DNA of 53,514 nucleotides from an uncultured Bacilli bacterium (GCA_944358865.1 CALVRV010000008.1:1-53514); one strand, 5' to 3'. Positions 25,729-35,670 are shown, counted from the stretch's first letter. The notes: generated by a model from the letters alone, not told the origin. A program made the numbers and translations.

Positions 25729-26079
25729 ATGGAAGAAAGAAATCAACGTATGACCATACAAGGCACAGTCGTTAAAAATAACAATCCTAAAACCATTGTT
25801 GTCCTTGTTGAAACTCATAAAAAACATTCTAAATATAGTAAAAGTGTTAAATATCGTAAAAAATATTATGTCCATGATGAAAACAACGAAGCTAAAGTTG
25901 GTGATGTTGTTACCATTATGGGTACAAGAAAATTATCTGCTTTAAAAAGATTTAGACTCGTTTCCATTGATAAACACGCTCAAATGTCTGTCAAAGAAGC
26001 TGAAGCAGAATTAAAAGAAGAAATCTTAGATGCTAATGAAGCAATCGAAGATAAAAAGGAAGAAGAGGAGGCTAAATAG
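25729..26079 (+). CDS. rpsQ: 30S ribosomal protein S17 with acidic C-terminal extension
   Basis: A 116-residue protein; typical S17 has about 85. The core ([27 protein letters not shown] near 6-32, then [23 protein letters not shown]) binds 16S rRNA. The last 30 residues are a Glu/Lys/Ala-rich acidic tail not present in most homologues. Ends in TAG, 2 nt before rplN. Confidence 0.95.
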   Translation: MEERNQRMTIQGTVVKNNNPKTIVVLVETHKKHSKYSKSVKYRKKYYVHDENNEAKVGDVVTIMGTRKLSALKRFRLVSIDKHAQMSVKEAEAELKEEILDANEAIEDKKEEEEAK

Positions 26080-26081
26080 TT

Positions 26082-26459
26082 ATGATTCAAACAGAAACTA
26101 ATCTCGTCGTAGCCGATAATAGCGGTGCTCGTAGTGTTCGTGCCTTCCGTTTATATGGCGGTAGCCATAGAAAAACTTCCAGTGTTGGCGATGTCATCTT
26201 ATGTGCAATTAAAGATGCTATCCCAAATGCTAAAGTTAAAAAAGGTGATGTTGTTAAAGCAGTCATCGTTAGAACTAAATATCCAATTCAAAGAAATGAT
26301 GGTTCAACAATTCGATTTGATGATAACGCGGTTGTTATCATTAATGAAGATAAGACACCAGTTGGCACTCGTGTCTTTGGACCAGTCGCTCGTGAATTAA
26401 GAGAAAAAGGCGAAGAAGGATTTATGAAAATTGTCTCTCTCGCCCTTGAAGTATTATAA
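26082..26459 (+). CDS. rplN: 50S ribosomal protein L14
   Basis: A 125-residue protein of the subunit interface. [28 protein letters not shown] and [15 protein letters not shown] are diagnostic. The ribosome binding site lies in GAAGAGGAGG within the end of rpsQ. Confidence 0.98.
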   Translation: MIQTETNLVVADNSGARSVRAFRLYGGSHRKTSSVGDVILCAIKDAIPNAKVKKGDVVKAVIVRTKYPIQRNDGSTIRFDDNAVVIINEDKTPVGTRVFGPVARELREKGEEGFMKIVSLALEVL

Positions 26460-26472
26460 GGAGGAAAGCGAT

Positions 26473-26784
26473 ATGAATATCAAAAAAGGCGATAAAGTTA
26501 TTGTCATCGCTGGCCGAGACAAGGGTAAAGAAGGCATTGTCCAAGTCGCCTATCCAAGACTTAATCGTGTTGTTGTTGAAAATGTTAATATTCGTAAAAA
26601 ACATCGTAAACCAACACAAAAAAATCCAGAAGGATCAATCGTGGAGATATTTGCTCCAATCAATGCAAGCAATGTCATGCTTGTTGATCCAAAAAGCAAA
26701 AAACCTACTCGTGTAGGTCATAAAATGACAAAAGATAACAAGAAAGTAAGAGTCACTAAATTAAGCGGCTCTGAATTAAATTAA
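26473..26784 (+). CDS. rplX: 50S ribosomal protein L24
   Basis: A 103-residue KOW-domain assembly initiator. [23 protein letters not shown] carries the KOW motif; later [21 protein letters not shown] is typical. ATG 26473 is chosen because AAGGAGGAAAG (26459-26469) precedes it; the longer open frame upstream runs back into rplN and has no own signal. Confidence 0.97.
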   Translation: MNIKKGDKVIVIAGRDKGKEGIVQVAYPRLNRVVVENVNIRKKHRKPTQKNPEGSIVEIFAPINASNVMLVDPKSKKPTRVGHKMTKDNKKVRVTKLSGSELN

Positions 26785-26794
26785 GGAGGTTAAT

Positions 26795-27448
26795 ATGGCA
26801 GAACAAGTTAAAAAACAAGCAACTAAAAAAACTACTGCAACTAAAAAAGTAGTAGAAAAAGTTGAAAAAACTAAAGCCGAAAAACCTTCTAATAAAGAAG
26901 TTAAATATGTTAACAGAGTCAAAGCTAAATATGATAGCGAAATTAAAAAAGCTTTAATGGAAAAATTTAATTATTCTTCTATTATGGAAGTTCCTGCTCT
27001 TAAAAAAATCGTTATCAATATTGGTGTTGGTGATGCTTTAACTGATGCAAAAAGATTAGAAGAAGCTGTTAATGAATTAACTCTTATCGCAGGTCAACAC
27101 CCTGTTATTACAAAAGCTAAAAAATCAATTGCTAACTATAAATTACGTCAAGGTCAAGAAATTGGCACTAAAGTTACTTTAAGAGGAACAAGAATGTATG
27201 AATTCTTTGATAAATTAGTTTCAATTGCTCTTCCACGTGTCCGTGACTTTAGAGGTATTTCTAAAAACGCATTCGATGGTCGTGGTAATTACACCTTAGG
27301 TATCAAAGAACAACTCATCTTCCCAGAAATTGATTATGATAAAGTTAGCAAAATTCGTGGTATGGATATCGTCATTGTTACAAGTGCAAGAACTGACGAA
27401 GAAGGACTTGCCTTATTAACATTGTTAGGTATGCCATTTGAAAGATAG
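26795..27448 (+). CDS. rplE: 50S ribosomal protein L5
   Basis: A 217-residue protein of the central protuberance that binds 5S rRNA; the usual length is about 180. The core begins near residue 40 ([36 protein letters not shown]). The first 36 residues are a Lys/Thr/Glu-rich tail. [18 protein letters not shown] marks the C-domain. AAGGAGG upstream; ends in TAG. Confidence 0.97.
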   Translation: MAEQVKKQATKKTTATKKVVEKVEKTKAEKPSNKEVKYVNRVKAKYDSEIKKALMEKFNYSSIMEVPALKKIVINIGVGDALTDAKRLEEAVNELTLIAGQHPVITKAKKSIANYKLRQGQEIGTKVTLRGTRMYEFFDKLVSIALPRVRDFRGISKNAFDGRGNYTLGIKEQLIFPEIDYDKVSKIRGMDIVIVTSARTDEEGLALLTLLGMPFER

Positions 27449-27464
27449 TAAGGAGGACTTATTC

Positions 27465-27650
27465 ATGGCAAAGACATCAAAGAAAATTAGTTGTGCTAGA
27501 CCACAAAAATTCAAAGTCAGAGAATATACACGTTGTGAACGTTGCGGACGTCCTCACGCTGTCTATTCAAAATTCCATCTCTGCCGTATCTGCTTAAGAG
27601 AATTAGCGTATAAAGGCGAGATTCCTGGTTTAAAGAAATCATCTTGGTAA
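27465..27650 (+). CDS. rpsN: 30S ribosomal protein S14, zinc-binding type Z
   Basis: A 61-residue short S14. The zinc site is [20 protein letters not shown], four cysteines in a CxxC-x12-CxxC pattern. ATG 27465 follows AAGGAGGA at 27450-27457; the ORF extension upstream to 27438 lies inside rplE. The zinc type is usual for Firmicutes. Confidence 0.97.
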   Translation: MAKTSKKISCARPQKFKVREYTRCERCGRPHAVYSKFHLCRICLRELAYKGEIPGLKKSSW

Positions 27651-27669
27651 GAAAAGGAGAAAACTAATA

Positions 27670-28062
27670 ATGATGACAGATCCAATCGCGGATATGCTTA
27701 CTCGTATTCGCAACGCTAATCAATTTCACCATGAAGTAGTTAAAATGCCTTCTTCTAAGATGAAAAGCCAAATTGCAAAAATCTTAAAAGACGAAGGCTT
27801 CATCAATGACTATTCTATTCGAGGTGAAGTTAAAAAAGTCTTAACAATCAAATTAAAATATGCTGAAGATGGCACAAGAGTCATCTCTGGTTTAAAGAAA
27901 ATTTCAAAGCCTGGCTTACGTGTTAACGTTTCATGTCAAGACATTCCTACCGTTTTAAAAGGTTTAGGTATCGCTATTGTTTCAACTAGCAAAGGTGTCA
28001 TGACTGGCGTCCAAGCAAAAAGCTTAGGTGTTGGTGGCGAAGTTATCGCTTATGTCTGGTAA
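27670..28062 (+). CDS. rpsH: 30S ribosomal protein S8
   Basis: A 130-residue primary 16S rRNA binder. [16 protein letters not shown] and the C-terminal [26 protein letters not shown] are fully typical. Two ATG codons stand in a row at 27670 and 27673; homologues begin at the second (MTDPIADML), so the true start may be 27673. Confidence 0.97.
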   Translation: MMTDPIADMLTRIRNANQFHHEVVKMPSSKMKSQIAKILKDEGFINDYSIRGEVKKVLTIKLKYAEDGTRVISGLKKISKPGLRVNVSCQDIPTVLKGLGIAIVSTSKGVMTGVQAKSLGVGGEVIAYVW

Positions 28063-28073
28063 GGAGGTTAATT

Positions 28074-28631
28074 ATGTCAAGAATAGGAAATAAAATAATC
28101 GAAATTCCAGAAGGCGTAACTGTTACCATCAATGGAAGTGTTATTACCTGTAAAGGTCCAAAAGGTGAAGCAACTTGCACCTTAAATCATGGTATCAGCG
28201 CTCATATGGAAGATAAAAATATCCGTGTTGTTCGTGAAAATGATACCAAACAAGTTAAACAAAATCATGGTACATCTCGCGCTAACTTACATAACACTAT
28301 CGTTGGTGTTAGCCAAGGTTATAGCAAGATTCTTCAAATGGAAGGTATCGGTTATAAAGCTACCATGCAAGGTGAAGATGTCGTTTTAAATGCTGGATAT
28401 TCTCACCAAGTCACAATTAAACCAAATACTGGCGTTAAAATTTCTGTCGCTATGGTTAACAATAAGCCAGAAATTACTGTCAGTGGTATTGATAAACAAG
28501 CCGTTGGACAAACTGCAGCGAGAATTAGAGAAGTTCGTCCACCTGAACCATATCTTGGCAAAGGTATTCGTTACAAGGGTGAACATATTACCTTAAAAGA
28601 AGGTAAACGCGCTGCTGGTGGTAAAAAATAA
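28074..28631 (+). CDS. rplF: 50S ribosomal protein L6
   Basis: A 185-residue protein of the factor-binding stalk base. MSRIGNKIIEIPEGVTV, LEGVGYK-like MEGIGYKATMQGEDVVLNAGYSH, and REVRPPEPYLGKGIRYKGE near the C-terminus are diagnostic. AAGGAGG upstream. Confidence 0.98.
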   Translation: MSRIGNKIIEIPEGVTVTINGSVITCKGPKGEATCTLNHGISAHMEDKNIRVVRENDTKQVKQNHGTSRANLHNTIVGVSQGYSKILQMEGIGYKATMQGEDVVLNAGYSHQVTIKPNTGVKISVAMVNNKPEITVSGIDKQAVGQTAARIREVRPPEPYLGKGIRYKGEHITLKEGKRAAGGKK

Positions 28632-28646
28632 AGGAGGTAAAGAATT

Positions 28647-29003
28647 ATGATTAAACAAGTTTCAAAAAATGTTGCAAGAATTCGTCGTCATAAACGTGTA
28701 AGAAATAAAATTTCTGGCACAAGCGATACACCTCGTTTATGTTTATATCGCTCAAACAAACATGTCCACGCTCAAATTATTGATGATACAAAGGGCACAA
28801 CCTTAGTGTCTAGTTCTTCTATCACTTTAAAATTAGAAAATGGTTCTAATATTGAAGCTGCTAAACAAGTTGGTTTAGATATTGCAAAAAAAGCTTTAGA
28901 AAAAAATATTACCAAAGTTGTCTTTGATCGTTCCGGATATATTTATCATGGTCGTGTTAAAGCTTTAGCAGAAGGTGCCCGTGAAGCGGGATTAAAATTC
29001 TAG
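28647..29003 (+). CDS. rplR: 50S ribosomal protein L18
   Basis: A 118-residue 5S rRNA-binding protein. [37 protein letters not shown] and the C-terminal [21 protein letters not shown] are typical. Stop TAG is part of the next ribosome binding site (TAGGAGG). Confidence 0.98.
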   Translation: MIKQVSKNVARIRRHKRVRNKISGTSDTPRLCLYRSNKHVHAQIIDDTKGTTLVSSSSITLKLENGSNIEAAKQVGLDIAKKALEKNITKVVFDRSGYIYHGRVKALAEGAREAGLKF

Positions 29004-29012
29004 GAGGTCTAT

Positions 29013-29639
29013 ATGTTAGAAGAAGAAAAAGTAGTTACTAGCCAAGAAGAAGTTAGTAAAGAAGAAAACCAAGTTAGCGAAACTACAACACAAGAAGCTC
29101 CTAGTACTTCTCAACAAAGACGTCCTTTAAAACGTAGTATTAGAAATAGAGCTAGATCTAATGATCGTGAAAAGAAAGAATTTGAAGAACGTGTTGTCAG
29201 CATTAACCGTGTTAGTAAAACTGTTAAAGGTGGACGTAGAATGAAATTTTCCGCTTTAGTAGTTGTTGGTGATGGCAAAGGTCGTTATGGATTTGGAACT
29301 GGCAAAGCTGGTGAAGTACCTGATGCAATTAAAAAAGCATTAGAAGCTGCTAAAAAGAATTTATATACTATTCATATTACAAAAACCGGCACTTTAACTC
29401 ATGAAGTTGTTGGTAAATATGGTGCTTGTAAAGTATTCTTAAAGAGCGCTCCAGAAGGTACTGGTATCATTGCTGGTGGTCCTGTTCGTGCTATTTTAGA
29501 ATTAGCAGGAGTAAGAAACGTTTGCTCAAAAGTTTATGGTTCACGTGCTCCTATTAATATCATTCGCGCGACTCACGAAGGATTACAATCTTTACATACT
29601 TATAGCGATGTTATCGCTTTACGTGGAAATAAAGAATAA
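29013..29639 (+). CDS. rpsE: 30S ribosomal protein S5 with N-terminal extension
   Basis: A 208-residue protein at the mRNA entry site; typical S5 has about 165. The core begins near residue 57 ([31 protein letters not shown]) and contains [19 protein letters not shown]. The first 50 residues are Glu/Ser/Thr- then Arg-rich. After rpsE the usual rpmD (L30) is absent: rplO starts 34 nt later. Confidence 0.97.
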   Translation: MLEEEKVVTSQEEVSKEENQVSETTTQEAPSTSQQRRPLKRSIRNRARSNDREKKEFEERVVSINRVSKTVKGGRRMKFSALVVVGDGKGRYGFGTGKAGEVPDAIKKALEAAKKNLYTIHITKTGTLTHEVVGKYGACKVFLKSAPEGTGIIAGGPVRAILELAGVRNVCSKVYGSRAPINIIRATHEGLQSLHTYSDVIALRGNKE

Positions 29640-29673
29640 ATTTTGTTAAAATAATAGTTTAGGAGGTGCAAAA

Positions 29674-30114
29674 ATGAAACTGCATGAACTTCAAGCAAAT
29701 CCAGGTGCAAGAGAACAACATTGGCGTGTTGGACGTGGTGTTGGTTCTGGCAATGGTAAGACTAGTGGTCGTGGCCAAAAAGGTCAAAATTCTCGTACCA
29801 GTGGTGGTACTAGATTAGGTTTCGAAGGTGGCCAAATGCCAATTTATCGTCGTTTACCAAAACGTGGATTTAATAACGTTAACCACAAAAAATACGCAGT
29901 TATCAACCTATCTTTATTAAATAAATTTGAAGATGGGACTCTTGTCACTAACGCCTTACTAGTGGAAAACGGTTTAATCCGTAAAGAATATGATGGAGTC
30001 AAAGTTTTAGGAAACGGTGAATTGAATAAAAAATTAACTGTTCAAGCTAACAAATTTTCTAAAAAGGCTCAAGAAGCAATTAGTAAAGCTGGTGGAAGTT
30101 TCGAGGTAATCTAA
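29674..30114 (+). CDS. rplO: 50S ribosomal protein L15
   Basis: A 146-residue late-assembly protein. [22 protein letters not shown], the Gly-rich [18 protein letters not shown], and [20 protein letters not shown] are diagnostic. TAGGAGGTG precedes the start. secY begins 1 nt after its stop. Confidence 0.98.
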   Translation: MKLHELQANPGAREQHWRVGRGVGSGNGKTSGRGQKGQNSRTSGGTRLGFEGGQMPIYRRLPKRGFNNVNHKKYAVINLSLLNKFEDGTLVTNALLVENGLIRKEYDGVKVLGNGELNKKLTVQANKFSKKAQEAISKAGGSFEVI

Positions 30115-30115
30115 T

Positions 30116-31498
30116 ATGAAGAAAATTCTCTCCATCTTAAAAAATAAGGAGATCATGAATAGAATTTTCTTTACTATCATGATTCTATTCGTCTTTAGAA
30201 TCGGAGCACAGATTACTGTTCCTGGCGTTACTATCCAAGGTGACTTATCAAGTTATCTTAGCGATAATAACGCTTTAGCTTTGATGAATTTGCTCGGTGG
30301 TGGAACTTTGCAAACATTTTCAATATTTGCTTTAGGCGTTTCACCCTATATTACCGCGCAGATCATCATTCAATTATTATCCACAGATGTCTTGCCTGCT
30401 TTAACTGAATTAAAAAGACAAGGTCAATATGGTCGTAAAAAAATTGATATGGCGACCCGTTATCTAACTCTTTTATTAGGAGCAGTTCAAGCTTATGGTA
30501 TTATTCGTACCATGCAAAGTGGAGCATTTGGTGATTATATCTCGTTTACATTACTAGATAACTTAGGTGATTTAGAATGGATCGGATATATCTATATTGT
30601 TGTTGTCATGATGGCTGGTAGCATGCTCGTCATGTGGTTAGGTGACCAAATATCTGTCAAAGGTATTGGTAATGGTATCTCTGTTATCATCTTTGCTGGT
30701 ATTGTCTGCACCTTACCTACTCAAATGGTCACAGCCTTTGACCACTGGGTAACAGCAGTTTGGGGCACAGGTGATGAATTAGCAGGTATCTTTAGATTCT
30801 TACTATATATCCTTGTTTATCTTCTTATCATTGCCTTTGTTGTCTTTATCGAATTGGCTAAACGTAAAATACCTGTTCAACATGCAGGTAAAAGTGGTGG
30901 ACAAACTCAGTCGATGGCTAAAGCTAGTTTCTTACCAATTAAGCTTAACCCGGCTGGAGTTATCCCTGTCATCTTTGCTAGCTCTATCTTAATGGCGCCA
31001 TCAGTTATTGTTGCCTTTATCGATAGTAGTCTAGCTAACGCTCAATGGCTACAAATCTTTAATTCATCAGCCCTTTATCCAATGCCAGGTGGTTGGTCAA
31101 TGCCTTGGGGTTTATTGATTTATATTGTCTTGATCTTGTTCTTTACATTCTTCTATGCCAATATTACAATCAATCCTCAACAACTTGCCGAAAACTTTAG
31201 AAAAAATGGTTCTTATATTCCTGGTATTCGTCCAGGTAATGAAACCGAAAAATATGTTCGTAAAGTTTTAAATAGAGTTACTGTTATTGGCGCTTTAGCA
31301 TTAACATTAATTGCTATTTTACCAATCGTCCTTACTATGAGTGGCGTATTTGGAAGCGATACAAGCCTAGCTTTAGGTGGTACAGGACTTATCATTGTTG
31401 TTGGTGTCGCATTAGAAATCAACAATCAAATTGATGGTCTATTAGCTGGTAAATCTTTTGATGAAGTAGTCGCAGGAGGTGCTTTAGCAAATGCTTAA
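30116..31498 (+). CDS. secY: Protein translocase subunit SecY
   Basis: A 460-residue channel of the Sec translocase with ten membrane segments. Landmarks: RIFFTIMILFVFRIGAQITVPG at the first segment, GGTLQTFSIFALGVSPYITAQIIIQLL (plug and segment 2 region), the cytoplasmic loop with KIPVQHAGK, and NPQQLAENFRKNGSYIPGIRPG in the ribosome/SecA-binding loop. It shares the r-protein transcript and overlaps adk by 8 nt. Confidence 0.98.
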   Translation: MKKILSILKNKEIMNRIFFTIMILFVFRIGAQITVPGVTIQGDLSSYLSDNNALALMNLLGGGTLQTFSIFALGVSPYITAQIIIQLLSTDVLPALTELKRQGQYGRKKIDMATRYLTLLLGAVQAYGIIRTMQSGAFGDYISFTLLDNLGDLEWIGYIYIVVVMMAGSMLVMWLGDQISVKGIGNGISVIIFAGIVCTLPTQMVTAFDHWVTAVWGTGDELAGIFRFLLYILVYLLIIAFVVFIELAKRKIPVQHAGKSGGQTQSMAKASFLPIKLNPAGVIPVIFASSILMAPSVIVAFIDSSLANAQWLQIFNSSALYPMPGGWSMPWGLLIYIVLILFFTFFYANITINPQQLAENFRKNGSYIPGIRPGNETEKYVRKVLNRVTVIGALALTLIAILPIVLTMSGVFGSDTSLALGGTGLIIVVGVALEINNQIDGLLAGKSFDEVVAGGALANA

Positions 31499-32144
31499 AA
31501 ATATCATTTTAATGGGTCCTCCAGGTGCTGGAAAAGGTACTCAAGCCAAACGTTTAGTTACTAAATTTGATTTAATTCATATCTCAACAGGTGATATGTT
31601 TAGAGAGGCAATTAAAGAAAATACCCCACTTGGTGCTTTAGCGTCATCTTATATCAATAAAGGTGATTTAGTTCCTGATGATGTCACAATTGGCATTGTT
31701 AAAGAAAGACTTGCTAAAGAAGATTGTAAAAACGGCTTCTTATTAGATGGTTTTCCAAGAACTATTGCGCAAGCTGAAGCATTAAGTAAAATAGGCTTAG
31801 AAATCAATCGTCCAATCGATGTTGTTATTAATATTGATTGTGACAAAAACGAACTTATTAGACGTATCAGTGGTCGCCGTGTTTGTAAAAATTGTGGCGC
31901 GCCATATCATGTCGACACAATGAAGCCAAAAACTGAAGGTGTATGTGATATATGTGGGGGTCCTTTATATCAAAGAAAAGATGATAATAAAGAAGCCTTA
32001 GAAGTTCGTTTACAACATTATGTCAATGAAACTAGACCTTTATTAGAATATTATGAAAAGCAAGGATTGCTTAAAAATTTTGATGGAAGTCAAGGTTCTG
32101 ACAAATTATTCGATGAATTATCTTTATTAATTTTAAATAAGTAG
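31491..32144 (+). CDS. adk: Adenylate kinase, zinc-binding
   Basis: A 217-residue enzyme interconverting ATP + AMP and 2 ADP. P-loop GPPGAGKGT at 8-16, AMP site region HISTGDMFREAI, DGFPRTIAQAEAL, and a long LID domain with a four-cysteine zinc site: CKNCG and CDICGG. The start lies within secY; GCAGGAGG (31471-31478) is its ribosome binding site. Confidence 0.98.
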   Translation: MLKNIILMGPPGAGKGTQAKRLVTKFDLIHISTGDMFREAIKENTPLGALASSYINKGDLVPDDVTIGIVKERLAKEDCKNGFLLDGFPRTIAQAEALSKIGLEINRPIDVVINIDCDKNELIRRISGRRVCKNCGAPYHVDTMKPKTEGVCDICGGPLYQRKDDNKEALEVRLQHYVNETRPLLEYYEKQGLLKNFDGSQGSDKLFDELSLLILNK

Positions 32145-32148
32145 CACT

Positions 32149-32922
32149 ATGATTATTATTAAAAGTGAACGTGAAATAGAATTAATGGCAAAAGCTGGGC
32201 AAATTGTTGCTAGTGTCTTTAAAAACTTAAAAGAAGTTATTAGACCTGGTCTTACAACTGCTTATCTAGATTCTTTAGCAGAAAAAATTATTCGCGATCA
32301 AGGAGCAATACCAACTTTTAAAGGTTATGGTGGCTTCCCTGGCGCAATATGTATTTCTATTAACGACACTTTAATCCATGGCATTCCAAGTGAGAATATT
32401 ATCTTAAAAGAAGGTGATATTGTCTCACTTGATGTCGGTGCGACTTATCAAGGTTATTGTGCAGATGCTTGTCGTACATATCCATGTGGAAAGGTATCTG
32501 ATGAAGCAAAAAGATTAATGCTTATTACCGAACAATCATTCTGGTATGGAATTAAATTTGCTAAAATCGGAGGCCATCTTGGTGATATATCTCACGCGAT
32601 ACAAGAATATAATGAAAAAAATGGTTATTCTTTACCACGTGAATATACAGGACATGGTATTGGGACACATCTACATGAAGATCCATCAATTCCAAATTAT
32701 GGACGCGCAAATCATGGTCCAATCTTAGAAGAAGGAATGTGTCTTGCTATTGAACCTATGGTTGCTCAAGGTAAACCATACACTAGAGTTCTTCCAGATG
32801 AATGGACAGTAAAAATGAGAGATGGTAAGTTATCTGCTCATTATGAAAATACGATTGCGTTAACTAAAAATGGAATTAGAGTATTAACTACTTACGAAGG
32901 AGAAGAAATTAATAATGTCTAA
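32149..32922 (+). CDS. map: Methionine aminopeptidase type I
   Basis: A 257-residue enzyme that removes the initiator Met. The five metal ligands are recognisable: [18 protein letters not shown] (two Asp), [14 protein letters not shown] (His), AIEPMV (Glu) and ALYENT-like [10 protein letters not shown] (Glu). The His for substrate binding is in [11 protein letters not shown]-like [10 protein letters not shown]. Four nt after adk; overlaps infA by 8 nt. Essential for exposing Cys2 of the choloylglycine-hydrolase type protein. Confidence 0.98.
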   Translation: MIIIKSEREIELMAKAGQIVASVFKNLKEVIRPGLTTAYLDSLAEKIIRDQGAIPTFKGYGGFPGAICISINDTLIHGIPSENIILKEGDIVSLDVGATYQGYCADACRTYPCGKVSDEAKRLMLITEQSFWYGIKFAKIGGHLGDISHAIQEYNEKNGYSLPREYTGHGIGTHLHEDPSIPNYGRANHGPILEEGMCLAIEPMVAQGKPYTRVLPDEWTVKMRDGKLSAHYENTIALTKNGIRVLTTYEGEEINNV

Positions 32923-33136
32923 ACAAGATGTCATCGAAGTACAGGCGATAGTTAAAGAGACATTGCCAAATGCAATGTTTAAAGTTGAACTTGTTGATAA
33001 CAAGATGGTAATATTGGCTACCGTTTCTGGTAAAATCCGAATGAATTACATTCGCATCCTACCAGGTGATAAAGTTACCGTTGAAATATCGCCTTATGAT
33101 TTAACACGGGGCCGAATAACATTTAGATTCAAATAA
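32915..33136 (+). CDS. infA: Translation initiation factor IF-1
   Basis: A 73-residue OB-fold protein. It contains [44 protein letters not shown] and [14 protein letters not shown], the typical IF-1 sequence. GAAGGAGAAG within map is the ribosome binding site. Confidence 0.97.
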   Translation: MSKQDVIEVQAIVKETLPNAMFKVELVDNKMVILATVSGKIRMNYIRILPGDKVTVEISPYDLTRGRITFRFK

Positions 33137-33157
33137 AGAAAGTCGAGGAAATTATTT

Positions 33158-33271
33158 ATGAAAGTAAGACCCTCAGTCAAACCAATTTGTCCAAAATGTC
33201 GTGTGATTAGAAGACATGGTAAAGTCATGGTTATTTGTTCTAATCCTAAACATAAACAAAGACAAGGTTAA
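33158..33271 (+). CDS. rpmJ: 50S ribosomal protein L36
   Basis: A 37-residue protein: [19 protein letters not shown] followed by [18 protein letters not shown]. The zinc ligands Cys11, Cys14, Cys27 and His32 are all present (C+ form). A GTCGAGGAA site precedes the ATG. It is a single complete small gene between infA and rpsM. Confidence 0.97.
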   Translation: MKVRPSVKPICPKCRVIRRHGKVMVICSNPKHKQRQG

Positions 33272-33291
33272 TTAGGAGGTAAGGATATTTT

Positions 33292-33666
33292 ATGGCACGT
33301 ATTGTTGGTGTAGATATTCCAAATGATAAACATATCGTCATCGCTTTAACTTATATCTATGGTATTGGTAAAACCACAGCAAAACAAATTTTAAAAGATG
33401 CTGGTGTTGATGAAACTATCAAAGTTAAAAATTTAAGTGATGATCAATTCAACGCAATTCGTAATGAATTAGCAAAATATAAACTTGAAGGTGATCTTAG
33501 AAGAGAAGTCGCCTTAAATATTAAAACTTTACAAGAAATTGGCTGTTATCGTGGCATTCGTCATCGTAAGGGCTTACCTGTACGCGGTCAAAGAACTAAA
33601 ACTAACGCTCGTACAAGAAAAGGTCCTGCAAAGACTATTGCTAATAAGAAAAAAGCCACTCAATAA
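33292..33666 (+). CDS. rpsM: 30S ribosomal protein S13
   Basis: A 124-residue head protein contacting P-site t[30 protein letters not shown] and [32 protein letters not shown] are diagnostic. TTAGGAGG upstream. Confidence 0.98.
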   Translation: MARIVGVDIPNDKHIVIALTYIYGIGKTTAKQILKDAGVDETIKVKNLSDDQFNAIRNELAKYKLEGDLRREVALNIKTLQEIGCYRGIRHRKGLPVRGQRTKTNARTRKGPAKTIANKKKATQ

Positions 33667-33685
33667 TTGAAAGGAGGAAAATAAA

Positions 33686-34084
33686 ATGGCTGCTAAAAAA
33701 ACTTCAACAAAAACTAGAAAAAAGAAAATTAAGCGTTCATTTACACGTGGCGTTGCTCACATTCATTCCACTTTCAATAATACGATTGTGACAATCTCTG
33801 ATGAAAATGGCAATGTCATTTCTTGGTCCAGCGCTGGTGCATTAGGTTATAAAGGAAGTAAAAAATCCACTCCATTTGCCGCACAACAAGCAGCAGAAGC
33901 TTGTGGTAAAGTTGCTTTTGACCAAGGCATAAGAACTGTCGATGTCGACGTTAAAGGTCCAGGCCCAGGTCGTGATGGCGCTATTCGTAGTTTAGAAGTT
34001 GCGGGTTTAAAAATTACCTCAATTACTGATTCTACACCTATCCCACACAATGGTTGTCGTCCACCAAAAAGACCACGTCGTTAA
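33686..34084 (+). CDS. rpsK: 30S ribosomal protein S11
   Basis: A 132-residue platform protein. [40 protein letters not shown] and the C-terminal [15 protein letters not shown] are typical. AAAGGAGG upstream. Confidence 0.98.
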   Translation: MAAKKTSTKTRKKKIKRSFTRGVAHIHSTFNNTIVTISDENGNVISWSSAGALGYKGSKKSTPFAAQQAAEACGKVAFDQGIRTVDVDVKGPGPGRDGAIRSLEVAGLKITSITDSTPIPHNGCRPPKRPRR

Positions 34085-34101
34085 TAGGAGGTTACTAATT
34101 T

Positions 34102-35070
34102 ATGGTTAAATTACCTGATCCTTTTGAAAAATTTGAAATTACCCATGCCGATTATGATGGCAATGAAAATTATGGTCGTTTTGTTATCGAACCATTAGGC
34201 AGAGGCTTTGGTACTACAGTTGGTAACGCCTTAAGACGTGTATTATTATCTTCTTTACCAGGCGCAAGTGTTTTTGCTTGTGAAATTGAAGGTGCAAGAC
34301 ATGAATTTTCAGCTTTACCAGGAGTTGAAGAAGATGCTGCGACAATTATTTTAAATTTAAAAGATTTAATTTTAAAAATTGATGATAACATTACCGAATC
34401 CAAAAGATTAACAATTGATGTTACTGGTCCAAAAACTGTTACTGGTGCAGATATTGTTTGTCCTACCGGTGTTAGTGTTGTCAATAGCGATGTTGTTTTA
34501 GCGCATGTTTTAGATGGTGGTAAATTAAAAATGACACTTCACGTTCGTAATGGTCGTGGTTATGTCACTGATGAAATGAATAAAACCATTCATAAAAATA
34601 TGCCAATTGGTGTTATCGCTACTGATAGCGATTATTCACCAGTTGTTAAAGCTTCTTATACGGTTGAACCTGCTCGTGTTGGCCATGATTCTAGATTTGA
34701 TCGTTTAATTTTAGAAGTTCAAACTAATGGTTCATGCACTCCACAACACGCTCTTGCTCTTGCTAGTAAAATTTTAGTTGATCATTTCTCTAAATATTTA
34801 ACACTAGAAGAAGAAACAAGAGATATCAACATTGAAAAAGAACCTGTTATTCAAGAAGAAAATAAATACGAAAATTACGAGATTGAAGAATTAGATTTAT
34901 CTGTCCGTTCTTACAATTGTTTAAAAAGAGGCGGAATTACAACAGTTTTAGAATTAACAAATAAAACTGAAGAAGATATGATGAAACTTAAAAATCTTGG
35001 TAAGAAATCATTAAAAGAAATCAAAGATAAACTTGCTCAATTAGGATTGGGCTTTAAGAGTTTTGAATAA
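34102..35070 (+). CDS. rpoA: RNA polymerase alpha subunit
   Basis: A 322-residue alpha subunit. The N-terminal assembly domain shows YGRFVIEPLGRGFGTTVGNALRRVLLSSLPGASV near 26-59. The C-terminal domain (about 255-320) reads IEELDLSVRSYNCLKRGGITTVLEL and LGKKSLKEIKDKLAQLGL, so it can contact UP elements and activators. Standard position between rpsK and rplQ. Confidence 0.98.
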   Translation: MVKLPDPFEKFEITHADYDGNENYGRFVIEPLGRGFGTTVGNALRRVLLSSLPGASVFACEIEGARHEFSALPGVEEDAATIILNLKDLILKIDDNITESKRLTIDVTGPKTVTGADIVCPTGVSVVNSDVVLAHVLDGGKLKMTLHVRNGRGYVTDEMNKTIHKNMPIGVIATDSDYSPVVKASYTVEPARVGHDSRFDRLILEVQTNGSCTPQHALALASKILVDHFSKYLTLEEETRDINIEKEPVIQEENKYENYEIEELDLSVRSYNCLKRGGITTVLELTNKTEEDMMKLKNLGKKSLKEIKDKLAQLGLGFKSFE

Positions 35071-35081
35071 GGAGGGAACAT

Positions 35082-35489
35082 ATGCCTGCACAAGGAAGAA
35101 AAAATGTTCATGGTAAAGCTGGTGTCCGTTTTAAAGCGGGATTTACTCAAAGTAAATATAAAAATTTACTTCGTAATCAAGTCAGCGAATTAATTGTTCA
35201 TGAACACATTACTGTCACCAGTGGTGTTGCTAAAGATTTAATTTCTCTTATTGAGAAAATGGTCTCCTTAACTAAAAAAGAAGATCAAGTTCACGCAAAA
35301 CGTTTAGCTATGCAAACCTTACGCCCAATTTATTGCGATGCCGATAAAAAAGTAAGCGTCTTAGATAAACTATTTAATGAAATTGGTCCTCGCTTTAAAG
35401 ATGTTAATGGAGGAAGCGTTGTCACTTATAAAGTTGAAAATAGAAGAGGCGATAACGCTAGTTGTGTCTTAATTGCTTTTAGTAAATAA
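35082..35489 (+). CDS. rplQ: 50S ribosomal protein L17
   Basis: A 135-residue protein and last gene of the superoperon. KAGFTQSKYKNLLRNQVSELIVHEHITVTSGVAKDL and the C-terminal YKVENRRGDNASCVLIAF are typical; the usual N-terminal RKLGR phrase is altered to GRKNVHGKAGVRF. GGAGGG upstream. A terminator follows 22 nt after the stop. Confidence 0.96.
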   Translation: MPAQGRKNVHGKAGVRFKAGFTQSKYKNLLRNQVSELIVHEHITVTSGVAKDLISLIEKMVSLTKKEDQVHAKRLAMQTLRPIYCDADKKVSVLDKLFNEIGPRFKDVNGGSVVTYKVENRRGDNASCVLIAFSK

Positions 35490-35510
35490 GATAAATAAAA
35501 ATTAAAATTA

Positions 35511-35539
35511 AAGGTCATCATTTAGATGATCTTTTTTTT
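35511..35539 (+). terminator. Intrinsic terminator of the r-protein superoperon
   Basis: AGGTCATC, loop ATTTA, GATGATCT, then eight T. One G-U pair in the stem. It ends the ~15 kb unit that starts at 20566. Confidence 0.88.
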
Positions 35540-35627
35540 ATGTCATAAATAATTTTTTTAAAAAATATTAATGATTTACATCGTATTTTTAATATTTTGT
35601 ACAGTTTTTAAAAATATGAGGTTCAAT

Positions 35628-35648
35628 ATAACAATTTATAATTGTTAT
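35628..35648. promoter_or_regulatory. 21-bp perfect palindrome over the -35 of the hydrogenase promoter
   Basis: ATAACAATT (35628-35636), TAT, AATTGTTAT (35640-35648) are exact reverse complements. The right arm contains the -35 hexamer TTGTTA, so a bound regulator would exclude polymerase. The half-site order is opposite to the Rex consensus, so the regulator is not obviously Rex. Confidence 0.65.
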
Positions 35649-35670
35649 TAATCATAAAATTACATATAAT
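35642..35670 (+). promoter_or_regulatory. Promoter of the hydrogenase operon
   Basis: -35 TTGTTA (35642-35647), 17-bp spacer, -10 TATAAT (35665-35670). Start near 35677 gives a leader of about 25 nt with ribosome binding site CGGAGG. Confidence 0.8.

Noticed and set aside
35628-35648. Rex operator upstream of hydC
   Set aside because: Rex sites read TTGTTA-N-TAACAA; here the half-sites are in the opposite order.
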